From positions 310,001-374,000 of the forward strand of contig NZ_FOBG01000004.1 of assembly GCF_900109645.1 (NCBI RefSeq): a stretch of DNA of 64,000 nt, read 5' to 3'. Under the pieces are notes generated by a model. That model saw only the letters and a program-made list of their open reading frames with translations, was not told the origin of the DNA and did not search any database. The DNA comes from Duganella sp. CF402. Lineage in GTDB: Bacteria > Pseudomonadota > Gammaproteobacteria > Burkholderiales > Burkholderiaceae_D. Made by a program: the position numbers and the translations under genes. Positions 57,439-64,000 of this stretch are shown here, one piece after another (positions within the stretch are counted from its first letter, which is position 1; each line of letters begins with the position of its first letter).

Positions 57439-59342
57439 GCGTGGTTCAGCTTAAAGATGTTTTGGTAGAAGTCCAGCTCCGCTTCCAGCGTGCGGATGAT
57501 GTTTTCGGCTTTGCGGAAGCCGTGGCCTTCGCCTTCCAGTTCCACGTATTCGACCGGGATGCCGCGCTTTTTCAACGCGTCGACCATCATTTGCGATTGC
57601 TGCGGCGGCACCACCTTGTCGTCCAGGCCCTGGAAGAAAATCATGGGGCGCGACAGCTTGTCGGTATGGTTGATCGGCGAGCGCTGGGCGTAGACCGCGT
57701 CGGCCTGCGCTTTCGGCGCGATCAGGTATTCGTTGTAATGCGACTCGAATTTATGCGAATCCTGGTCCAGGCCTTTGAGGTCGGAGACGCCGTAGTAGCT
57801 GGCGCCGGCCTTGAACACATCGTGGAAGGTCAGCGCGCACAGGGTGGTAAGGCCGCCGGCGCTGCTGCCGCGAATGATCAGGCGATCGGCGTCGGCCAGG
57901 CCGCGCTCGGCCAACGCCTTGGCGCCGTTGACGCAGTCTTCCACATCGACGATGCCCCACTGGCCTTTGAGCAGGTCGCGGTAGGCGCGGCCAAAGCCGG
58001 TGCTGCCGCCATAATTCACATCGAGCACGCCGAAGCCACGGCTGGTCCAGTACTGGGTTTTCAGGTTGAGCGTATTGACCGTCATGCCGGTCGGGCCACC
58101 GTGGCCGATTACGATCACCGGCGGCTTGCTGCCATCGGGGGCTTGCACGTCCTTGTTGCGCGGCGGGTAGTAGAAGGCGTGCGCGGTGCGGCCGTTGCTG
58201 CTTGGGTAGCTGATGCTGGTGGGGACAGACAGGTTGGCTTCGTCCGGCAGGTCTTCGATCGATTGCGCGAGGATTTCGACGCCTTCTTCAGTGAAATCGA
58301 TGCGTGCCAGTTCCAGCGGGATGGTGGGGCCGCCGGCCAGCATGGCGATGTAGCCGTTGGCCACGCGCAGTTCGCGGATTTCCTCGTACGGATTGGCGAT
58401 GCATTCCAGCTTGCCGCTGCCCGGCAGCAGGCGCGCCAGGCGGCTCACGCCCTTGTCGATATAGGTGCAGATGATTTCGCTGGCCGAGCGGAAGCCGTAC
58501 ATGCTGTTACCGAAGGTCCAGTGCGGAGTGGCGAATTCGGCCTCCATCGGGCACAGGCCTTCGGTGCGCTGGCGGTCGCGGCACAGGCGGTACAGATTCC
58601 ACCAGCCGCTGCGGTCGGAGACGAAGTGCAGCAGGTTATCGGGCGACCATTCGGGCTGGCAGATGGATTCCTCGGCGCCGCCGGCGATGCGGACGGGCGT
58701 AGTGAGCGTGCCATCGTCGTTAAAGTCGGCCTGCCAGAGCGTGGTGCCCTGCCACGGCATGCGCGGGTGGTCCCAGCTCAGCCAGGCCAGCGAGCGGCCA
58801 TCCGGCGACAAGCGCGGCGACGAATAAAAGTCCGCGCCTTGCACCAGCACCGTCCCGGCGCCCGAGTCGAGCGAGATCGCGCAAATCGTGTTGGTTGGCT
58901 GCGCGTGCTCGTCGTCGCCATGCAGCTCACGGACGGCGATCAGGCGATTGCGTGCGCGATCCACGGCGAAATCGGCAAAGCGCTGCTTGCCTGCCTGCGT
59001 CACCTGCACCGGCGCCTCGCCGGCGACCATGCGGTAGACACAGTTATCCTTGAAATGCGTGAAATACACCGTCTCGCCATCGACTGCGTAGGCCCCGCCG
59101 CCATACTCGTGCACCCGCGAGCGCACATTGAACGGCGCCAGAGTCAGCTCTTCGGTATTCACGCCGTGATAGCGCAGCAGCGTATTGCGCCCGGCCTCCG
59201 CCGCGCGGCCGGCCAGCCAGAAAATATCGCAGCCATCGTCCCCGCCCAGCATCAGCGACGACAACGGCGTCGCCCCGGCCGCCACGCGCGCGGCGCTGAT
59301 GGTCGAAGGCCAGGCGCCGAAAGGGGCAATAGTGTAGGTCAT
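57435..59342 (-). CDS. S9-family serine peptidase (prolyl oligopeptidase type)
   Basis: A 635-residue cytoplasmic peptidase, with no signal peptide. The first 370 residues form a beta-propeller-like region (repeated SPDGRSLAWLSWD-type blades). The alpha/beta-hydrolase domain carries nucleophile Ser in RGSSAGGLTT, Asp in FQGLDDKVVPP and His in GEGHGFRK, and HGGPTGM forms the oxyanion region. It is most like dipeptidyl aminopeptidase/acylaminoacyl peptidases. It is the upstream gene of a pair with the SNF2 helicase (4-bp overlap) and diverges from hemE. Confidence 0.93.
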   Translation of the reverse strand: MTYTIAPFGAWPSTISAARVAAGATPLSSLMLGGDDGCDIFWLAGRAAEAGRNTLLRYHGVNTEELTLAPFNVRSRVHEYGGGAYAVDGETVYFTHFKDNCVYRMVAGEAPVQVTQAGKQRFADFAVDRARNRLIAVRELHGDDEHAQPTNTICAISLDSGAGTVLVQGADFYSSPRLSPDGRSLAWLSWDHPRMPWQGTTLWQADFNDDGTLTTPVRIAGGAEESICQPEWSPDNLLHFVSDRSGWWNLYRLCRDRQRTEGLCPMEAEFATPHWTFGNSMYGFRSASEIICTYIDKGVSRLARLLPGSGKLECIANPYEEIRELRVANGYIAMLAGGPTIPLELARIDFTEEGVEILAQSIEDLPDEANLSVPTSISYPSSNGRTAHAFYYPPRNKDVQAPDGSKPPVIVIGHGGPTGMTVNTLNLKTQYWTSRGFGVLDVNYGGSTGFGRAYRDLLKGQWGIVDVEDCVNGAKALAERGLADADRLIIRGSSAGGLTTLCALTFHDVFKAGASYYGVSDLKGLDQDSHKFESHYNEYLIAPKAQADAVYAQRSPINHTDKLSRPMIFFQGLDDKVVPPQQSQMMVDALKKRGIPVEYVELEGEGHGFRKAENIIRTLEAELDFYQNIFKLNHA

Positions 59343-59469
59343 AGGGCGGCTCCAGAAAGGGTCTTTACGCGGTGCTAGGCATGATAGAGAAAGGCCAGCG
59401 AAAAAAAAAGCGGCAATTCAGGGTCAGCTCTGTCATTTGGACAGGCGGCGCGCACTTTTGATAATTCTC

Positions 59470-59509
59470 AATACCCTTCGGTATTTTCCGACGCGCGGGA
59501 TGCGATAAT
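59470..59509 (+). promoter_or_regulatory. Putative hemE promoter region with small hairpin
   Basis: In the 197-bp divergent gap, AATACC-CTTC-GGTATT (59470-59485) forms a 6-bp hairpin and GATAAT (59504-59509) is a -10-like hexamer 31 bp before the hemE start. No convincing -35 is at 17 bp, so the call is tentative. Confidence 0.3.
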
Positions 59510-59539
59510 AGCTCCTTTGAACGTCTTATATTGCCTTCC

Positions 59540-60613
59540 ATGCCACAATTTGCTCCGCTCAAGAACGACACCTTCCTGCGCGCGTTGTTGCGCCAGCCGA
59601 CCGACTACACCCCTGTGTGGCTGATGCGCCAGGCTGGAAGGTATCTGCCTGAATACCGCGCCACCCGCGCCAAGGCCGGCTCGTTCATGGGCCTTGCTAC
59701 CAATCCGGACTACGCCACCGAAGTCACGATCCAGCCGCTGGACCGCTTCCCGCTGGACGCCGCCATTCTGTTCTCCGACATCTTGACGGTGCCGGACGCG
59801 ATGGGCCTGGGCCTGCACTTTGTCGAAGGTGAGGGCCCGAAATTCGAGCGTCCGCTGAAAACCGAGGCCGATGTGCTGGCCCTGCGTGCGCCGGAAGCTG
59901 GCTCGCTCGATTACGTGTTCAACGCCGTCACCCAGATCCGCACCGAGCTGAATGGCCGCGTGCCGCTGATCGGCTTCTCCGGCAGCCCGTGGACCCTGGC
60001 TTGCTACATGGTGGAAGGCGAAGGCTCGCGCGAGTTCCACACCATCAAGAAGATGCTGTACAACCGCCCGGACCTGATGCACCGCATCCTGGAGATCAAC
60101 GCCAAATCGGTGGCCGACTACCTGAACGCCCAGATCGACGCCGGCGCGCAAGCCGTGATGATTTTCGATTCGTGGGGCGGCGCGCTGGCCGACGGCGCTT
60201 ACCAGCAGTTCTCGCTCAAATACATGCAGCAAGTGGTGTCTCTGCTGAAGCGCGAGAAAGACGGCGTGAAGATCCCTGCCATCGTGTTCACCAAGGGCGG
60301 TGGTCACTGGGTGGAAGAAATCGCCGCCATCGGCGCCGACGCGCTGGGGCTGGACTGGACTGCCAATCTGACCAAGGCGCGCGCGCTGGTGGGCGACAAG
60401 GTTGCCCTGCAAGGCAACCTCGACCCGGCCATCCTGTTCGCCAGCCCGGAACAAATCACCGCCGAAGTCCACAAGGTGCTGGATGCGTTCGGTAAAGGCA
60501 ATGGCCATGTGTTCAACCTCGGCCACGGCATCTCGCAGTTCACCCCGCCGGAGAACGTGGCGGCGATGGTGGAAGCCGTTCACAGCTACAGCAAGGCGCA
60601 GCGCGCTGCCTGA
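59540..60613 (+). CDS. hemE: Uroporphyrinogen decarboxylase
   Basis: A 357-residue haem-pathway enzyme converting uroporphyrinogen III to coproporphyrinogen III. Signatures are [19 protein letters not shown] near the N-terminus (substrate-binding arginines), [17 protein letters not shown] with the catalytic aspartate, and [17 protein letters not shown] 59540 is preferred over a TTG three codons earlier. It is followed by a terminator and then by the DnaA-box-rich gap. Confidence 0.97.
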   Translation: MPQFAPLKNDTFLRALLRQPTDYTPVWLMRQAGRYLPEYRATRAKAGSFMGLATNPDYATEVTIQPLDRFPLDAAILFSDILTVPDAMGLGLHFVEGEGPKFERPLKTEADVLALRAPEAGSLDYVFNAVTQIRTELNGRVPLIGFSGSPWTLACYMVEGEGSREFHTIKKMLYNRPDLMHRILEINAKSVADYLNAQIDAGAQAVMIFDSWGGALADGAYQQFSLKYMQQVVSLLKREKDGVKIPAIVFTKGGGHWVEEIAAIGADALGLDWTANLTKARALVGDKVALQGNLDPAILFASPEQITAEVHKVLDAFGKGNGHVFNLGHGISQFTPPENVAAMVEAVHSYSKAQRAA

Positions 60614-60631
60614 TCTGATCCAGCGTTAATG

Positions 60632-60663
60632 GGGCACGCTGCGGTACAGGGCGTGCCCTTTTT
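60632..60663 (+). terminator. Rho-independent terminator of hemE
   Basis: GGGCACGC and GCGTGCCC form a perfect 8-bp stem with an 11-nt loop, followed by a T run. It ends hemE transcription before the AT-rich region. Confidence 0.88.
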
Positions 60664-60760
60664 CATTGGTGCGAACGGACTAGTCATAGCCAGTTATGCA
60701 CAAAAATTTTTGCTGTAGAAATAATAGGCAGCTGATTTTGGCTAGCCCCGGAGAGTATTG

Positions 60761-60773
60761 TAAGTAATTGATT
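60761..60773 (-). promoter_or_regulatory. IHF-type binding site
   Basis: TAAGTAATTGATT matches the reversed IHF consensus YAANNNNTTGATW at every defined position. It lies between the first and second perfect DnaA boxes, a position where IHF bending is used in known origins. Predicted from the motif alone. Confidence 0.5.
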
Positions 60774-60858
60774 ATTAACGATTAATTTCATGGTTCATAG
60801 TGCAACATTTAGCAAGGCGTAAACCTTAAGGGTAAGCTTTATGTAGTTTATTTCTTCA

Positions 60859-60893
60859 TTTTCCACAAAGTTATCCACAAAAACTGTGGATAA
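60859..60893 (+). repeat. Three-DnaA-box module, copy 1
   Basis: Three boxes in 35 bp: TTTTCCACA, then TTATCCACA after 3 bp, then the reverse box TGTGGATAA after 5 bp. The last two form a perfect inverted repeat around AAAAC. The same arrangement recurs at 61284-61318. Confidence 0.85.
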
Positions 60894-61283
60894 AAAATAA
60901 AATGACTTAGTAAACCGTGACTTAGCCATAATATTGCTGTTTTGCCTGAGCTTTATGTTGCGTTGCACGATTTTTAGGCAAAAATAGCAGGCTTGCCAAG
61001 CTAGTTATCAAAGCACAAAGCTTGGTCTGCGCATAAGTATAAAATTCGGTGTTCTTGTGCTGCGCAATATGGTGGATAAGGCCCTAAAAAGAGCTTGATT
61101 TCGTCAAAAAAAGCATCCTAAATACTTCACTTATGCACAGCTGGAGGCGAGCGAAGGTGTTTTGGGCTCTCCTATGAAGCATTTTCCAAGTTGCTGATTT
61201 TAAAGAGAAAAAATTTTGATTTTTTGCCCGGTTTACGATGATATCCACAAGCATGTCGGTGCTTTCCGGGCATTAAGTTTCCA

Positions 61284-61318
61284 TTGTCCACAAAGTTATC
61301 CACAGAAACTGTGGATAC
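61284..61318 (+). repeat. Three-DnaA-box module, copy 2, just upstream of priA
   Basis: TTGTCCACA, TTATCCACA and reverse TGTGGATAC with the same 3-bp and 5-bp spacers as copy 1. The two 35-bp stretches differ at three positions and lie 425 bp apart in direct orientation. This copy ends 31 bp before the priA start, so DnaA bound here could also affect priA expression. Confidence 0.85.
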
Positions 61319-61349
61319 ATACAGCATCGGGATTTTCGCAAGGTGCAGC

Positions 61350-63365
61350 ATGAATAATCCACGCCCTTGCTACCTGCAAATAGCGATCGATACGCCGCTC
61401 AACGCAGTCTTTGACTATCGTTGGACGTGCGAACCGGACCAGCGGCCACAAATCGGCCAGCTGGCGCTGGTGTCTTTTGCGCGGCGCGAGGTGGTCGGTT
61501 TGATCGTCGGCGTTGCCGACACCACCGAGGTGCCGGCGGATAAGCTGAAAGATGCGCTGGCGGTGCGCAGCCAGCTGTCGCCGCTGTCGGCCAAGTGGCT
61601 GGCGCTGGCCGGCTTTGCCGCCGATTACTACCAGCGCCCGCTGGGCGAAGTGGCGCTGCCCGGCCTGCCCAAGAACCTGCGCGTGCTGACCACGGTGGCG
61701 CTGGACCGCGCCATCAAGAAGCTGGCCAAGCTGGAAGTGCCGCATGATCCGGCGCCGGTCAATATGCCGGTGCTGAACGCCTCGCAGCAGGAGGCGGCGG
61801 ATGCGATCGGCGGCGCCCAGGGCTTCAAGCCCTCGCTGTTGTACGGCGTGACCGGCAGCGGCAAGACCGAGGTCTACCTGCAAGCCTGCGCCCAGGTGCT
61901 GGCGCGCGAGCCGGACGGCCAGATCCTGATCCTGGTGCCCGAGATTAATCTGACGCCGCAGCTGGAAGGCAATATCCGCGCGCGCTTCCCCGGCGTGATG
62001 CTGGCCACCTTGCACAGCAGCCTGTCCGAAGGCGAGCGCATGCTGCACTGGCTGGCGGCGCACGAAGGCAAGGCGCGCATCGTGCTGGGCACGCGGCTGG
62101 CGATCTTGTCGTCGTTGCCGCACCTGAAGCTGATCGTCATCGACGAGGAGCACGATCCTTCGTACAAGCAGCAGGAAGGCTTGCGCTACTCGGCGCGCGA
62201 CCTGGCCGTGTGGCGTGCGTGGCAGTTGCAGATTCCGATTGTGCTGGGATCAGCCACGCCGTCGCTGGAAAGCTGGCACCACGCGCAATCGGGGCGCTAC
62301 CGCAAGCTGGAACTGCGCGAGCGCGCGGTGAAGAACGCCGTGCTGCCGACCGTGAAGCTGATCGACATGGAGCGCGACAAGCCTTCCGACGGCCTGACCG
62401 CGCAGCTGATCGCGGCCATCAAGCAGCGCATGGAACGCGGCGAGCAGTCGCTGTTGTTCCTCAACCGTCGCGGTTATGCGCCGGTGATTTGCTGCGAGTC
62501 GTGCGGCTGGATCAGCGAGTGCACGCGCTGCACTTCGTTCATGGTGCTGCATCGCCCCGAGCACCGGCTGCGCTGCCACCATTGCAGCCTTGAGATGCGC
62601 ATCCCGCGCCATTGCCCGACCTGCGGCAACGTCGACCTGCAACCGCTGGGACGCGGCACGCAGCGCGTGGAGGAAGGCTTGCAGGCCATGTTCCCGGAAG
62701 CGCGCGTGTTGCGCATTGACGCCGACTCCACCCGCAGGAAGGGCAGCGCGCAGGAGGCGTTCGACACCGTGCACCGGGGCGAGGTGGATATCCTGATCGG
62801 CACGCAGATGGTCGCCAAGGGGCATGACTTCAAGCGTCTGACGCTGGTTGGCATTCTGAATCCTGATACGGCGCTGTTCTCGCAGGACTATCGCGCCAGC
62901 GAGCGCCTGTTCGCGCAGCTGATGCAGGTGGCCGGCCGCGCCGGACGGGCGGGCATTCCGAGCGAGGTGCTGATCCAGACGCGCTATCCGCAGCATCCGC
63001 TGTACGGCGCGGTGGTGCATCACGACTATGACCACTTTGCCTCGGCGCTGCTGGAAGAGCGCGAGCAGGCTGCCTTGCCGCCCTATTTGTTCCAGGCCCT
63101 GCTCCGCGCCGAGGCGCGCGAGCTGGCCACGGCGATTGAATTCCTCAACATGGCGCGCGATTGCGTCGAGCATCCGGGCATCACCATCAACGATCCGATC
63201 CCGATGACCATGACGCGCGTGCACAACGTGGACCGCGCGCAGTTGCTGGTGGAGTCGCCGTCACGTCCCGCGCTGCAGGCCTTCCTGAAAGAGTGGATGC
63301 ACGCGCTGCGTGACATGAAGAGCCGTGTGAAGTGGTCGCTGGAAGTCGACCCGCTCGATATCTAA
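61350..63365 (+). CDS. priA: Primosomal helicase PriA
   Basis: A 671-residue superfamily 2 helicase that restarts stalled forks by loading the replisome. The N-terminal DNA-binding part (residues 1-130) leads to Walker A GVTGSGKT (166-173) and DEEH (265-268). The zinc-binding cysteine array (CCESCGW, CTRCTSF, CHHC, CPTCG) sits between the helicase lobes, and QVAGRAGRAG is motif VI. ATG 61350 has AAGG upstream; an earlier TTG-type frame would start inside the DnaA-box module. It converges with the LysR gene, with overlapping stop codons. Confidence 0.97.
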   Translation: MNNPRPCYLQIAIDTPLNAVFDYRWTCEPDQRPQIGQLALVSFARREVVGLIVGVADTTEVPADKLKDALAVRSQLSPLSAKWLALAGFAADYYQRPLGEVALPGLPKNLRVLTTVALDRAIKKLAKLEVPHDPAPVNMPVLNASQQEAADAIGGAQGFKPSLLYGVTGSGKTEVYLQACAQVLAREPDGQILILVPEINLTPQLEGNIRARFPGVMLATLHSSLSEGERMLHWLAAHEGKARIVLGTRLAILSSLPHLKLIVIDEEHDPSYKQQEGLRYSARDLAVWRAWQLQIPIVLGSATPSLESWHHAQSGRYRKLELRERAVKNAVLPTVKLIDMERDKPSDGLTAQLIAAIKQRMERGEQSLLFLNRRGYAPVICCESCGWISECTRCTSFMVLHRPEHRLRCHHCSLEMRIPRHCPTCGNVDLQPLGRGTQRVEEGLQAMFPEARVLRIDADSTRRKGSAQEAFDTVHRGEVDILIGTQMVAKGHDFKRLTLVGILNPDTALFSQDYRASERLFAQLMQVAGRAGRAGIPSEVLIQTRYPQHPLYGAVVHHDYDHFASALLEEREQAALPPYLFQALLRAEARELATAIEFLNMARDCVEHPGITINDPIPMTMTRVHNVDRAQLLVESPSRPALQAFLKEWMHALRDMKSRVKWSLEVDPLDI

Positions 63366-64000
63366 TCCTGCAGCAAATTGCGCCGCGCCGTTGCGATGAT
63401 TTGCTCGGACAGCGCGCGCGTGAACGGCGTGTCCAGATTCCACGCATGCCAGTTCAGCGCTACATCGACGACATGATCGGGCGCCAGGTCGACCAGCTTC
63501 TCCTCGGCCAGCGCCGCCGACACCTGCTGCAGCGGCATCAGTCCATACGCCAGACTGCCGAACACGCACTCGCTGGCGGCTGCCGACAGCGGCAGCGTGT
63601 GATGTGGGTAGGCGCCGCGCCAGCCCAGCACCTGCTGCAGGAAGCCGCTCATCATGTCACGATCACTGACCACGGCCGGCGCCAGCTGCACCGCTTCCTC
63701 CAAAAAACCATCGCCGAACCAGTGATAGGCAAACGCCTTGGTGGCCACGCACACATAGCGCATGCGGCCCAGCGGCGTCACTTGCGGACCGTTGGCCTGC
63801 GCCTCCGTCGGCCCGGCCGCCACGCAACCGAACACGCTGCCTTCGCGCACCAAGTGCAAAGCCATGTCGGTCGAGGCCTGCTGCACATGCAACTGGCAAC
63901 GCGGCGGCGACAGCAGCGGCTGCAAGCCGAGCGGGAACCAGGTGGCAAGACTGGCCGCATCGACCGCCAGCGCAATCTCCGGCATGCTGATCTTGTTGCC
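63362..64000 (-). CDS. ArgP/IciA-like LysR-type regulator, C-terminal part
   Basis: The last 212 residues of a gene that begins beyond the window. The N-terminal helix-turn-helix is not visible; what is seen is the effector-binding domain. The end, LVDLAPDHVVDVALNWHAWNLD and ARRNLLQD, resembles ArgP (IciA), a lysine/arginine-responsive activator of amino-acid export first described as an inhibitor of chromosome initiation. GRMRYVCVATKAFAYHWF is also ArgP-like. Its stop overlaps the priA stop. A lysE exporter may lie beyond the window, which cannot be checked. Confidence 0.75.
   Translation of the reverse strand, partial: GNKISMPEIALAVDAASLATWFPLGLQPLLSPPRCQLHVQQASTDMALHLVREGSVFGCVAAGPTEAQANGPQVTPLGRMRYVCVATKAFAYHWFGDGFLEEAVQLAPAVVSDRDMMSGFLQQVLGWRGAYPHHTLPLSAAASECVFGSLAYGLMPLQQVSAALAEEKLVDLAPDHVVDVALNWHAWNLDTPFTRALSEQIIATARRNLLQD

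Larger units (their letters stand above)
60664..61349. other. AT-rich, DnaA-box-rich non-coding region: candidate replication origin or DnaA-binding locus
   Basis: The 736 bp between hemE and priA hold no supported gene and are strikingly AT-rich in a GC-rich genome. Perfect matches to TTATNCACA occur at 60694-60702, 60871-60879, 60885-60893 (reverse), 61131-61139 and 61296-61304. One-mismatch boxes lie at 60859-60867, 61071-61079 (reverse), 61241-61249, 61284-61292 and 61310-61318 (reverse). An IHF-type site is at 60761-60773, and A/T runs lie at 60891-60903 and 61200-61226. This is the composition of a bacterial oriC: box cluster, bending site and unwinding element. Alpha-proteobacterial origins also lie next to hemE. 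The dnaA gene is not visible, so a titration or regulatory locus is possible. Confidence 0.6.

Overview
The window is a GC-rich, gene-dense stretch of a betaproteobacterial chromosome. Gene content and order (mlaFEDACB, ABC exporter, bolA, murA, his operon, hinT, tatABC; LiuR/ivd/aceK; hemE next to priA; argP beside priA) and the protein sequences point to Oxalobacteraceae (Massilia / Duganella / Janthinobacterium relatives). The family assignment is inference from memory of gene order, not from a search. No prophage, CRISPR array, rRNA or tRNA was seen.

Layout. 1-4.9 kb: the end of a VanX-type dipeptidase converges on a minus-strand run spmAB, dacB (PBP4), aldo/keto reductase and class C beta-lactamase. 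5-9.8 kb: a peptide-type substrate-binding protein, a YihY membrane protein, a probable 6S RNA with its terminator, ArsB and a flavin reductase. 9.8-10.25 kb: a small GIY-YIG gene between two inverted palindromes, with a terminator-like hairpin inside its coding end. 10.25-16.8 kb (minus): LiuR regulator, isovaleryl-CoA dehydrogenase, AceK, thiolase, SDR and acyl-CoA dehydrogenase, with two LiuR-type operators. 17-21.2 kb: an HTH protein, a 60-residue protein, UbiX, GrxD and Tex. 21.4-27.2 kb: an SNF2 helicase in tight series with a PAS histidine kinase and an OmpR-type regulator, then a solitary REP-type (RAYT) transposase with inverted flanks.

27.3-50.7 kb is a long plus-strand block of core metabolism and envelope genes: gltBD; mlaFEDACB (phospholipid retrograde transport); an ABC-2 exporter; BolA; MurA; hisG-hisD-[DNA methyltransferase]-hisC-B-H-A-F-I-E; hinT; tatABC. 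50.7-59.3 kb is minus-strand: a coiled-coil membrane protein with near-identical 33-bp repeats, a DUF885 metallopeptidase, a second SNF2 helicase and an S9 peptidase. 59.5-64 kb: hemE, a 736-bp AT-rich non-coding region packed with DnaA boxes, priA, and the C-terminal part of an ArgP/IciA-like LysR regulator.

The most striking feature is the hemE-priA gap. It holds five perfect DnaA boxes, several one-mismatch boxes, a duplicated three-box module, an IHF-type site and A/T tracts, so it looks like a replication origin or a DnaA-responsive locus. Also notable are the GIY-YIG/palindrome unit, inverted palindrome pairs inside the aceK and glt operons, the methyltransferase coupled into the his operon, and the 11-residue repeat protein.
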